64,000 nt of DNA from Porodaedalea pini (Eukaryota > Basidiomycota > Agaricomycetes > Hymenochaetales > Hymenochaetaceae), in contig NBAY01000079.1 of assembly GCA_002794775.1 (NCBI GenBank), positions 1-64,000 on the forward strand. Direction: 5' to 3'. Below are positions 1 through 8,937 of this stretch, piece by piece. A program made the position numbers and the translations under genes. The notes under the pieces were generated by a model, which was not told the origin of the DNA, did no database searches, and saw nothing but the letters and a program-made list of their open reading frames with translations. Within the stretch, counting starts at the first letter, position 1. Each line of letters starts with the position of its first letter.

Positions 1-404
1 ATTGGGGAGAAGGGGTAAAAACTCTCGCCCCACTAATGTTAATAACGCGGTTGAGGAGAGTGGAAAGGGAAGCGAATGTGGAGTCGAAATTGGCGCGAAT
101 GTTAGTAAATGAAATGCATAGGTTGCCGTTAGAAGTATACTCGACGTTGAGGACGACGAGATGCTTGAAATCGGCGGAGCCTTTAAGGCCTGAGCGAATG
201 GTATTTTTTATGGCGTTGGGGAGGGGGCGAACGGCAAGATCGTCCGGAAGAGAAAAGTATACACGTTTGACGTTGCGAATATGGGTATTAACCGAGCCGT
301 TAGCTCGGTTCATGGGCATAGTTGTGACCTCCCCGTCAGGGTGGTCGGTGGTCGGTCTCGTAACTTTAGTGGGGACTTGTTTAGGTTTTTTCTGCGCTGC
401 TTTG
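1..404 (-). pseudogene. LINE-type ORF1, distal part (split by the chromovirus)
   Basis: Read on the minus strand this stretch is open from the insertion point at 404 to the window edge, about 134 codons with no stop. It continues, in the same frame, the ORF at 7393-8687 once the chromovirus and one target-site copy are ignored. Near its end is a segment with a GNLCISF-like strand, reminiscent of the ORF1 (Gag-like) proteins of fungal non-LTR retrotransposons; that family call is inference from overall form. The 3' end, and any reverse transcriptase ORF2, would lie left of the window. Another Gag-like gene is possible. Confidence 0.6.
400..404. repeat. Target-site duplication CTTTG, left copy
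   Basis: CTTTG directly precedes the 5' LTR and is repeated directly after the 3' LTR at 7388-7392. A perfect 5-base duplication is the expected footprint of a Ty3/gypsy integrase and fixes both element ends. Confidence 0.95.
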
Positions 405-649
405 TGTCATGGACGCCTTTTAAATTATCTTATCTTATCATTTTCTCTTATCTTATCTTATCATATCTTATCCATCCATCACTAATCACGCTTATTCCTG
501 CTTACTCATTATTCATTACGCTCCTTCTCGCACTATCCTTACTCGCTGACCGATCCTATGATTTCATTATTCTATGAAGTTCCACGACGTTCTATCATCT
601 ATCCTTATGTAGTAGTTAATTCCCTGGTCCGTGCACAGCCGCTGAAGGG

Positions 650-656
650 TATATAA
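650..656 (+). promoter_or_regulatory. TATA box of the LTR promoter
   Basis: TATATAA lies 29 to 35 bases upstream of 685, where the segment complementary to the primer site begins. The spacing fits a polymerase II start close to 680-685. Confidence 0.7.
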
Positions 657-684
657 GTAGGTAGTCCTCCTGTACTTATCCCCT

Positions 685-695
685 AGTTTCGACCT
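685..695 (+). other. Predicted RNA 5' end that pairs with the primer-binding site
   Basis: AGTTTCGACCT is the exact reverse complement of 854-864. Its position just after the expected transcription start matches the self-primer of Tf1-type elements, in which the first bases of the RNA fold back onto the primer site and are cut to expose a 3' hydroxyl. Confidence 0.7.
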
Positions 696-853
696 GGTCA
701 ATTCTACCTGGCTACGTCCAGAAGCTATTCCTTATCTCCGCGCTGTGTCAGTTCCCCCTGGCTCACTGCTCTCTCCCTTGTCTCCCTCCTCCTCTGACTG
801 AGTTCCGCGCGACCCGGCTACCATTTGCGTACCCGTAGTCCGTCGCTGACACA

Positions 854-864
854 AGGTCGAAACT
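854..864 (+). other. Primer-binding site, self-priming type
   Basis: AGGTCGAAACT begins two bases after the 5' LTR. It lacks the TGG start seen when the CCA end of a tRNA primes, and instead pairs perfectly over 11 bases with 685-695 in the LTR. Eleven bases is also the length known for Tf1. Confidence 0.72.
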
Positions 865-1706
865 TACCCCTACCGCCTTGCGCATTCTCAGTCACCAACG
901 CCACGCTGGCTCTAAACATTCGCATCTCCTACCAACAACGATCTCTCTACCGCGCTACCATCTACACCTTCACCTGTACCCCGCAAATCACTCTCACCAT
1001 TGAACTATTCCTACTATCTATCATCATCACTCTCAACCCTCATCTCATCCAACAACCTCAAAACCGACCACTACCTGTCCGTAACCCCGAACTCTAGACC
1101 AACATTCTCATCCGACGCGTCCGACGACTTGGACTGCGACCCCGACCACGATCGCTTCGACCCACACCTATTCTTAGATCGATCTCACGTGCATCGATCA
1201 GGCCGATACGTCGTTAATTCCTTACCTTCATTATTAAACTCACTCGTTTCACAACCCGCCGTCCTCTTTCTATTCGATCAACTAGCGCTCGTTTGAGAGG
1301 GGGTAACGTTGAGTCCGACCCACTCGAGAGTAGCTACCAGGCCTTGGGGGTGATCTTCGGAAAGGTCCCTTGGCGCCCGTTGGAGTCTTCACAGAGGAAG
1401 ATCCGGGTTTGATCAGCAAGTGAAAGTCGACCACCACATCAGGAGTTTTGTTACAGCGCTCAATCAGATCCGCAGGCGTCCGCACCACCTGTCGGCTGGC
1501 AGTGTTGTCTCTGATTTGAGCTGGCTCCACACCCGTACGCTCGACTGCCTGGATCAGCGGCACAGCGGTGGAATACACCACCAGAAGACACTGCCGACGC
1601 TGTCCTCGCACAACTACCACCCCTGACCGACGACGACCTGGTACGCCTAGACGACGAGCTAGGAGCCCACCAACCACCCCACCCATCACCAACACCACCG
1701 CCTATC
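865..1706 (+). other. Chromovirus untranslated leader
   Basis: About 840 bases between the primer site and the gag start. The open frames here are short, overlap on both strands and carry no recognisable motif, so I treat it as leader that probably holds packaging signals. C-rich and A-rich patches alternate. Confidence 0.6.
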
Positions 1707-2792
1707 ATGGCAGAACCCCAAGCCCCAGCTGCGCCAGCAGCCGCAACTCCGACGATCTCAAACGACATGATGCAGGAGATCATCAACGCGCTACACGGCC
1801 TGGGATTACTCGCAACCCCCACGCCAGCAGCCGCAGCCGCACCTGTCCCTCCACCAACAAGCCGCAGTGGAGGAAGACATATCGCCAAACCCGAGACGTT
1901 CAACGGACGAGACTACAAGAAGTTCGAACGTGCCATCACCCTTTACGTTGAAGCTAACGCAGAGGACTTCATGAACGACAAGGACTACTTCCTTTTCGTG
2001 TTGTCGTTCATGACGGAAGGCTCGGCCGCACTCTGGGCACAGAACTTCCTGGAAAGCATCAAGATGGACGGCTATCTGATCTTTTCGCTCGTCAGTCGCC
2101 AGAAGTTTAACGAACAGCTGGAGAAAGCGTTCGGAGATCCGAACGAACGCATGAACGCCATGCAAAAATTGGATAGCTGGAAGCACACCCGAGACATCAC
2201 AGCCGACCAATTCTTCCAGCAGTTTGACATCTATCGCCGTGCGGCAGGATACAACGATGACGCAAAGAATGACGACACCCTCATCCACAAACTGACGAAA
2301 GCCTTGGATAGAGAGATCGTATATCGAATCGAAATGAGTGACACGGTCCCAACCACGTACAAAGGCTGGCAAGAAAAAGCCATTCGATTCGACAACGCTA
2401 GACGTCAGATGAAGGCCATCGAACAAATACGCGCTGCCCCATCCAGACCTCAGGTGCTCCCACCAAAACCTACCCAGACGTTCACACCGAGAATCCCCGA
2501 AAGACGCGATGCCACCGGAGTCACATACGGAGGCATGGGGAAGCCGATGGACGTCTCACTCGAAGAGCTGAGGAAAGCCGGACTCTGCTACTACTGCAAG
2601 GAATCTGGACATCTACAGAGGAATTGCCCGATGCAGAAGAAGGTGATAAGGGCTGTGTTGATGGGGATGGAACCCCGAGAGAGAAAAGTCTGGGCAGACG
2701 AGACCGCGACACTCAAGGAGTCAGACTTTGGGGAGGAAGAAGAGGAGGCGCTCTTTGAGCGGGAGTTGGATTTTGCGGAACCCCAGCAGTGA
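1707..2792 (+). CDS. gag: Chromovirus Gag (capsid/nucleocapsid)
   Basis: 361 residues. An Ala/Pro-rich N-terminus (1-60) is followed by a helical retrotransposon-gag region (about 60-220) with the ALWAQNFLES motif near residue 110, a Pro/Arg linker, and one CCHC zinc knuckle, CYYCKESGHLQRNC, at about residues 294-307 for RNA binding. The acidic tail ends at TGA 2790-2792. The ATG at 1707 is the first in frame giving a full Gag. The last 34 bases overlap the open pol frame, which is -1 relative to gag, so Pol is probably made by frameshifting or a linked re-start. Confidence 0.92.
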   Translation: MAEPQAPAAPAAATPTISNDMMQEIINALHGLGLLATPTPAAAAAPVPPPTSRSGGRHIAKPETFNGRDYKKFERAITLYVEANAEDFMNDKDYFLFVLSFMTEGSAALWAQNFLESIKMDGYLIFSLVSRQKFNEQLEKAFGDPNERMNAMQKLDSWKHTRDITADQFFQQFDIYRRAAGYNDDAKNDDTLIHKLTKALDREIVYRIEMSDTVPTTYKGWQEKAIRFDNARRQMKAIEQIRAAPSRPQVLPPKPTQTFTPRIPERRDATGVTYGGMGKPMDVSLEELRKAGLCYYCKESGHLQRNCPMQKKVIRAVLMGMEPRERKVWADETATLKESDFGEEEEEALFERELDFAEPQQ

Positions 2793-5700
2793 ACACGGCA
2801 CTGACTGGGATAGGTTCAGTTTCGGTTTTTCAAACGGCCATTTTTGATAATTCTATGGACTCTGTAGATAATTTAGATAAAATACAAAAAAATGTAAAAA
2901 GCAATGTCACTCGCAAAAATATTCCTTCTGTCCCTGTACCAGTAGCTAGTAATATAGATATGCCTATATGTAATAACACGTCTGCCTCATCATCTCGTCC
3001 TACTCCTGTGTCAAAAAATCATGTAAAACCCTGTTCTGAATCTTTTAATTCTATTTCTTCCTTGGCCGGAACTGAACCGAAATCCGTGAAAAATGAAAAC
3101 TCGTCGAAACAAGCTGAGAGGAAGTCCTGGAGAGATCGCCCTGTCCCCTTTACGGCCCCATGGGTAGTACGGCGTCTCAAAGAGGATAAACTCGAAAGTG
3201 CTTTAACGACTCTCCGAGTGTGGATGAAACAGCAGAGGCATGCTGAAGCGAATGAAGAGACGGTGCGTCAAATCATTGCGCTAGAAGAACCAGATGCCGT
3301 GGCAGCTGTTAGGGACCTGAGGGGTCCGAAACGGTTCGTAAGAGGGTCTCGGGGGCAACAGCTCATGGTACCGATTCTCCTTCAAACGACCGACACCGGT
3401 AACCAGTTCAAGGTAGATGCCCTACTGGACAGTGGCTGCACTGGCTCATGTATCAACCGATCCTTCGTCGAAAAGCATCAGATCCGGACAAAAAAGACAC
3501 CCATCCCAATCCGAGTCTATAATGCTGACGGCACGCTCAACAAGGACGGCTCGATCACAGAGTTTGTGGAAATGCGCATGACGATTAAAGATCATTCGGA
3601 GCGCATCCACTTCGCGGTCACAGATCTAGGGAAAACAGATGTGTTCATCGGACATGAATGGTTAAAGCTGCACAATCCCAACATCGACTGGCAAAAATCA
3701 ACGATCGAATTTGATCGATGCCCCGATGTATGCGGCTATATCCGTAGTCTAGAGGACATTGATGCAGACCCCGACGAAAACCTTGATTTGGTGGAACTTG
3801 AAGACGGCGATCAGCTCTTCCTCTTCGATTGGGACAGGTACATTAAGTCCGATCCGAGAAAAGCGCTGAAGGTCAGACAACAGGTGCTCGAGGAAGTCCC
3901 GAACTATGTCAAAGAGTTCGCGGACGTCTTCAGTGAACAGGAATTCGATCAGTTACCAGAGAGACGCCCTTGGGATCATGCTATTGAACTCAAGCCGGGA
4001 TCAAAGCTCTCTGACTGTAAAATCTACCCGCTCAGCCCATCCGAACAGGTGGCACTGGACGAATTCCTCACCGAAAACTTGAGAACTGGCCGTATTCGTA
4101 ACTCTCAATCTGAGATGGCATCCCCCTTCTTCTTCATAAAAAAGAAGGATGGCAAGCTTCGCCCCGTACAGGACTATTGCCGGCTCAACGAGATGACGGT
4201 TAAGAACAAATACCCGTTACCTCTAATCCAAGAGCTCATTGACAAAACGAAACAGGCGAAATTCTTCACAAAGCTTGACATACGTTGGGGTTACAATAAC
4301 ATTCGGATTCGAGAGGGCGACGAACATAAAGCCGCCTTCAGGACAAACCGCGGTCTATTCGAACCAACAGTCATGTTTTTCGGTCTCACAAACTCACCGG
4401 CAACCTTCCAAGGATTCATGAATGAGATCTTCCGAGAACTCGTCAATGATGGACACGTCATAGTCTACATGGACGACATCTTGATCTTCGCACGAACTCG
4501 CGAACATCATGACAAACTCGTCCGACAAGTCCTGGAAGTGTTGCGAGCAAACAAGTTGTTCTTAAAGCCAGAAAAGTGCAGCTTCGCTCAAGAGACCGTG
4601 AACTATCTTGGGCATATCCTTGGCAATGGACAGATTCGCATGGATCCAGCCAAAGTGGCGGGTGTAAAAGATTGGCCAGTGCCTAAGAACAAGAAAGAAC
4701 TACAGTCTTTCCTTGGGTTCTGCAACTATTACCGCCGCTTCATCCTAGCATTCAGTCACTATGCGAAGCCCTTGACAGCATTGACCGGAGATGTAGAGTG
4801 GAAGTGGGAGGTGGAGCAACAGGAGGCCTTTGAACGTCTGAAACAGAAGCTCTGTGAAGAACCTGTACTCACAGTGCCTACTGATGACGGTCAATTTCGG
4901 GTGGAGGCTGATTCATCGCATTTCGCTAACGGCGCCATTCTGTCCCAATTCGTTGACGGAAAGTGGCATCCAATCGCATACCGATCGCAAGCGCTTAGCC
5001 AAGCAGAGCGCAATTACGAAATCTATGACAAAGAGATGTTCGCGATCATGTGCGCACTGGATGACTGGCGACAATATCTTCTAGGGGCAACGCAAACCTT
5101 CGAAATCTGGTCGGATCACCTCAACCTCCAGTATTTCCGAAAACCCCAGAAGATTAACCACCGACAAGCGAGATGGCTACAGGAGTTAGCGGACTACGAC
5201 TTCAAACTGTTCCATAAACCAGGTGCCCTGATGACTAAGGCTGACCTCCTCTCGAGACGAGCGGATCATGAGAGGGGGGAGAACGACAATATCGACATTG
5301 TTTTGCTCAAGCCGGACTTATTTGTAAACGAAACACTGCTAGAAGCGCTGGATGCAGACTTCGTTAAACGAATTAAAAGGGTACAAAACAACAGGGACAG
5401 AGCAGTTGTGAAGGCGTTAGAGCGGAAGGAACGAGAGTGGGAGGAAGAAGAAGGGTTGTTGATGTGGAAGGGCAGGATCTACGTGCCGAAAGACCATAAA
5501 CTCCGAGAAGACATCATTCGAAACCATCACGACAGCACGCTCGCAGGACACCCAGGACGCTACAAGACCCATGAGTTGATCACACGCAACTACTGGTGGC
5601 CGGGAATCCAACGAGATGTTCGAATGTATGTCGAGGGATGTGATGCGTGCCAACGTACGAAGGCACACAGAGCGAAACCGCACAATCCTCTGAACCCAAA

Positions 5701-6928
5701 TGAGATCCCGAAAGGTCCTTGGGAAATCGTCACAGCAGACCTGATCGGCGAACTACCCGAGTCCAATGGGCATAACGCAATCTGTGTCTTCGTTGACAGG
5801 TTCAGTAAACAGGTGCATGCGATCCCTACCTCAGTGAGCATAACGTCGGAAGGAATGGCGAGGCTCTACCGGGATCATGTCTTCAGGCTACACGGCATAC
5901 CGCGCAAGTTTATTCATGACAGAGGATCACAGTTCGAGTCCAAATTCATGAACGAACTATACCGGTTACTGGGCATCGAGGGAAACCCGTCAACGGCATA
6001 TCACCCACAGACAGATGGTCAGACAGAACGGATAAACCAAGAGATTGAACAGTACCTTCGTCTCTTTATTAACCACCATCAGTCGGACTGGGCGGAATGG
6101 CTTGCGCTAGCGGAATTCGCGTACAACGACAAAGAACAAACGTCGACAGGAGCGTCACCCTTTTTCGTCAACCATGGGAGACACCCATATAAGGGCACGA
6201 ATCCTAGATGCGAATCGACCAATGAGTCCGCTAAGCAGTTTGCCGACCGGATGGCCAAGATCAGGGAGGAAACCGAATCGGCATTAAAGCATGCGGCCGA
6301 AACCATGAAGCGCTTCTATGACAGGACGAAGGGAGAATCCATCGAGTATAAACCTGGGGAAAAGGTCATGCTCGAAGGAACTCACTTAAAGACAGATCGT
6401 CCTATGAAGAAGCTGGGAGATAAACGTTATGGGCCTTTCATTGTCGAAAAGAAAATCGGCACGTCAGCATATAGACTTAAACTTCCACGTACATGGAAAA
6501 AAGTCTATCCGGTTTTCAATGAAGTGCTCCTCTCCCCATACCACGAGCCACAGTATACGTCGCAAAAGCAGGATCTTCCACCCCCGCCTGAAATCATTGA
6601 CGATGTGCCGGAATATGAGGTCGAAAAGGTTGTTGACTCCAAACTTGTGCGAGGGAAGCTCAAATACCTCGTACATTGGAAAGGGTATCCGAACGAAGAA
6701 CGCACCTGGGAGCCAATTGAGAATTTGACGAACTCTCAAGAGGCCATTGACGAATTTCATAAATCAACTCCCAGTGCTCCTCGCGCCCTCAACACCCTAG
6801 AGATGTCGCAGCTGAAGTTCCGACCCGTGTTTGAAATGACGGAGCCTGAGAGACAGAAAGGAGTGGCACAGTGGTGGGCCGGTAAGTTCCAGGGTAGGGA
6901 ACAAGGGCGATCGGGACGCTCGCCTTGA
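2789..6928 (+). CDS. pol: Chromovirus Pol: protease, RT, RNase H, integrase, chromodomain
   Basis: 1379 residues with every catalytic motif visible: aspartic protease DSG at about 214-216; reverse transcriptase with YMDD at about 560-563; RNase H from about 700; integrase H2C2 zinc finger from about 912; the integrase core with Asp near 984, Asp near 1045 (HDRGSQF) and Glu near 1080 (HPQTDGQTER); a GPY/F-type module near 1210; and a chromodomain at about 1274-1325 (YLVHWKGYPNEERTWEP), which would steer insertion to marked chromatin. The frame is open from 2759, the listed start is GTG and the first ATG is 2855. Residues 10-105 are oddly AT-rich and match nothing I know. Confidence 0.95.
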   Translation: MNTALTGIGSVSVFQTAIFDNSMDSVDNLDKIQKNVKSNVTRKNIPSVPVPVASNIDMPICNNTSASSSRPTPVSKNHVKPCSESFNSISSLAGTEPKSVKNENSSKQAERKSWRDRPVPFTAPWVVRRLKEDKLESALTTLRVWMKQQRHAEANEETVRQIIALEEPDAVAAVRDLRGPKRFVRGSRGQQLMVPILLQTTDTGNQFKVDALLDSGCTGSCINRSFVEKHQIRTKKTPIPIRVYNADGTLNKDGSITEFVEMRMTIKDHSERIHFAVTDLGKTDVFIGHEWLKLHNPNIDWQKSTIEFDRCPDVCGYIRSLEDIDADPDENLDLVELEDGDQLFLFDWDRYIKSDPRKALKVRQQVLEEVPNYVKEFADVFSEQEFDQLPERRPWDHAIELKPGSKLSDCKIYPLSPSEQVALDEFLTENLRTGRIRNSQSEMASPFFFIKKKDGKLRPVQDYCRLNEMTVKNKYPLPLIQELIDKTKQAKFFTKLDIRWGYNNIRIREGDEHKAAFRTNRGLFEPTVMFFGLTNSPATFQGFMNEIFRELVNDGHVIVYMDDILIFARTREHHDKLVRQVLEVLRANKLFLKPEKCSFAQETVNYLGHILGNGQIRMDPAKVAGVKDWPVPKNKKELQSFLGFCNYYRRFILAFSHYAKPLTALTGDVEWKWEVEQQEAFERLKQKLCEEPVLTVPTDDGQFRVEADSSHFANGAILSQFVDGKWHPIAYRSQALSQAERNYEIYDKEMFAIMCALDDWRQYLLGATQTFEIWSDHLNLQYFRKPQKINHRQARWLQELADYDFKLFHKPGALMTKADLLSRRADHERGENDNIDIVLLKPDLFVNETLLEALDADFVKRIKRVQNNRDRAVVKALERKEREWEEEEGLLMWKGRIYVPKDHKLREDIIRNHHDSTLAGHPGRYKTHELITRNYWWPGIQRDVRMYVEGCDACQRTKAHRAKPHNPLNPNEIPKGPWEIVTADLIGELPESNGHNAICVFVDRFSKQVHAIPTSVSITSEGMARLYRDHVFRLHGIPRKFIHDRGSQFESKFMNELYRLLGIEGNPSTAYHPQTDGQTERINQEIEQYLRLFINHHQSDWAEWLALAEFAYNDKEQTSTGASPFFVNHGRHPYKGTNPRCESTNESAKQFADRMAKIREETESALKHAAETMKRFYDRTKGESIEYKPGEKVMLEGTHLKTDRPMKKLGDKRYGPFIVEKKIGTSAYRLKLPRTWKKVYPVFNEVLLSPYHEPQYTSQKQDLPPPPEIIDDVPEYEVEKVVDSKLVRGKLKYLVHWKGYPNEERTWEPIENLTNSQEAIDEFHKSTPSAPRALNTLEMSQLKFRPVFEMTEPERQKGVAQWWAGKFQGREQGRSGRSP

Positions 6929-6940
6929 AGGGGAGGGTCA
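6927..6940 (+). other. Polypurine tract (plus-strand primer)
   Basis: GAAGGGGAGGG directly precedes the 3' LTR after a TCA spacer. A purine run at this place is where RNase H leaves the plus-strand primer. It overlaps the last codon and stop of pol. Confidence 0.85.
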
Positions 6941-7387
6941 TGTCATGGACGCCTTTTAAATTATCTTATCTTATCATTTTCTCTTATCTTATCTTATCAT
7001 ATCTTATCCATCCATCACTAATCACGCTTATTCCTGCTTACTCATTATTCATTACGCTCCTTCTCGCACTATCCTTACTCGCTGACCGATCCTATGATTT
7101 CATTATTCTATGAAGTTCCACGACGTTCTATCATCTATCCTTATGTAGTAGTTAATTCCCTGGTCCGTGCACAGCCGCTGAAGGGTATATAAGTAGGTAG
7201 TCCTCCTGTACTTATCCCCTAGTTTCGACCTGGTCAATTCTACCTGGCTACGTCCAGAAGCTATTCCTTATCTCCGCGCTGTGTCAGTTCCCCCTGGCTC
7301 ACTGCTCTCTCCCTTGTCTCCCTCCTCCTCTGACTGAGTTCCGCGCGACCCGGCTACCATTTGCGTACCCGTAGTCCGTCGCTGACA
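6941..7387 (+). repeat. 3' LTR of the chromovirus
   Basis: 447 bases, apparently identical to 405-851, including the TATA box and the self-primer segment. It is followed by the second CTTTG target copy at 7388-7392. Confidence 0.97.
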
Positions 7388-7392
7388 CTTTG
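7388..7392. repeat. Target-site duplication CTTTG, right copy
   Basis: Matches 400-404 exactly. Removing the element and one CTTTG restores a continuous reading frame on the minus strand. Confidence 0.95.
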
Positions 7393-8687
7393 GTGTATGT
7401 AACCGTCATGTAACCGTCATTGTCAGTTCCAATAGACTGAACCAGGGGAGGGTATATAGTGGTTGTTAGTCCTGGGCGTGGGGCATTGTGTTCCAAATGC
7501 ATGTATCCGTCCGGTGTGTGGATTGTGCCTTGGGTGTCCATACGATAGCCTGAACCCGGGATACGGGTTTTAGCCATGGCCAATTGGTATTCCGTGCGTC
7601 CCCCTTTAGGGGGTGGCATGCGTTGTTTAATGACTGGGGGGGGCGGTGGGAACCGCGGATCATGGGTAAACTGAGCGCCTAGAGGTTCTGGTAGGAATTT
7701 CTTGTCAGTAAAGGTGTTAGCTTGGAAGGATACTTTGGGTTTTGAGGTGTTTTGTGTCTGTTTTTCGAGTTTAGTGGTTTTTTCCGTTAGAGATGAAACC
7801 ATAGATAGAAGAGAAGAGATAGAACGAGACATGTTCGATAGTTCGTCTGAAATGTGCTCCTCACGGATGTCCTGAGGACTCCGGTAGATGTTGTCGAAAA
7901 CATTTTTACAGTATGGCGAATGGATCTTAAAAGCGGTCTGAAAGCTATTGATTGCGGTGTTAGCATAGTTTTCGCGTTGAGTTTCCTCATCCAGCATGTT
8001 AGAACGGTTTATCCAAAAGCAAAGGGAGGACACAATGCTAGCCATATAGCGTCCCATGCACGCGGGGTCGTTCTGGAAAGGGGTCTCTGATTTCCAGAGG
8101 TCCTGTGCGATAAGATTACGGAGGTCGCGGACTGAACCGTCCGCGAGCTCGAGGGCTTTCCGATTAACTTCTTCGGCAATTGCCGGGTCCTCGTTGTCGT
8201 CGGTATCGATGGGATCGATGTCAGGTTGGGGGGGTTGAGTGTCTACGTACAGATCGTCCTCAGCATCCATGGCGTCCTTGTCGTCTGGGATTTGCCCAAT
8301 CGTGGCGGGATTGTTGGGAGCCTCGCGCGCCTGATGTTCGTCTTCGGAGGGGGATCGCTTGAGCGACTGCTGAGAGAGAATTTCCGGGGTAGGGGGTAGA
8401 TCCCCTTGTTTACGGAGGGCGGCGGCGTGTTGGTCCACTTCAACGTCTGGGGACCAGTTCACGATGTTTTTCGCAGCCAGATCGCAAACAGCAGAGTTGT
8501 GGTTATAAGTCAAGTCACGTCCGCATTTGCTGCAGAGTTTCGCCGCACCGGAGACGCATGAGCGACTGTGATGAGGCAATTCGTATTTGCACTCTTCACA
8601 TTTGGTGGGGTCCTTGATGTTGCCCAAGGACCTGAGTGATTTGGTTCTATGGAGGCTTGACGGCTTCGCATTGGGGGGCGGGGCCAT
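7393..8687 (-). pseudogene. LINE-type ORF1 (Gag-like), proximal part
   Basis: It starts at ATG 8685-8687 and stays open to the chromovirus insertion, about 432 codons, then goes on in 404-1. Near the N-terminus (about 31-70) are two Cys/His clusters, CEECKYELPHHSRSC and CSKCGRDLTYNHNSAVC, probably zinc-binding. An acidic Asp/Glu-rich segment follows (about 130-170), then helices and a Pro-rich stretch near 350. The form suits the nucleic-acid-binding ORF1 of a fungal non-LTR retrotransposon. About 70 bases upstream of the ATG, the sequence changes to the upstream flank of cassette A, so the element's 5' end is probably near 8757. The insertion breaks the gene. Confidence 0.6.
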
Positions 8688-8937
8688 CGTTAGAAGGTAT
8701 GAGCTATGCAGATAAAGTCTTTCCCACGGTCAAGATGATGGTGGTAAGAGGTTAAGTGATCTCCAACCAGCGGGAGGCACCGTCGACGAGTCTGTTTGTG
8801 TTTCGCTGCAGCAAAGACTCTCGCTTTGCTCCCCCATGTGATCCTCAGCGGAGGCACACCTGAGCTGACTTGTCTCCTTCACTTTTCTCTTGGGCTTTCT
8901 CTGCTTTTTTCTTAATCACACTACATCACTGCTTCTC

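Larger units (their letters stand above)
405..851 (+). repeat. 5' LTR of the chromovirus
   Basis: 447 bases, starting TGTCA and ending TGACA. The first 80 bases are rich in TTATC pentamers. A TATATAA box lies at 650-656 and the likely transcription start about 30 bases later, which would make roughly 405-684 U3. The copy at 6941-7387 shows no difference that I could find. Confidence 0.97.
405..7387 (+). mobile_element. Complete Ty3/gypsy chromovirus LTR retrotransposon, 6983 bases
   Basis: This is a copy-and-paste retrotransposon with two 447-base LTRs that look identical by eye (405-851, 6941-7387), ends TGTCA...TGACA, a 5-base target duplication, a primer site, gag, pol and a polypurine tract. 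Pol runs protease, reverse transcriptase, RNase H, integrase, chromodomain, the chromovirus order. Uninterrupted frames and matching LTRs point to a recent insertion that could still be active. It landed in a LINE-type ORF1 on the opposite strand. The self-complementary primer site puts it near the Tf1/sushi lineage. Confidence 0.96.

Noticed and set aside
410..480. TTATC repeats at the LTR start as a CRISPR-like or satellite array
   Set aside because: They are short, imperfect pentamers inside both LTRs, without spacers, and move with the element.
825..1296. Two plus-strand frames of 90-98 codons in the chromovirus leader
   Set aside because: They overlap each other and the LTR end and have low-complexity composition and no motif; the region is the element leader.
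1806..2426. 206-codon minus-strand frame opposite gag
   Set aside because: It is the mirror of the gag reading frame and has no independent features.
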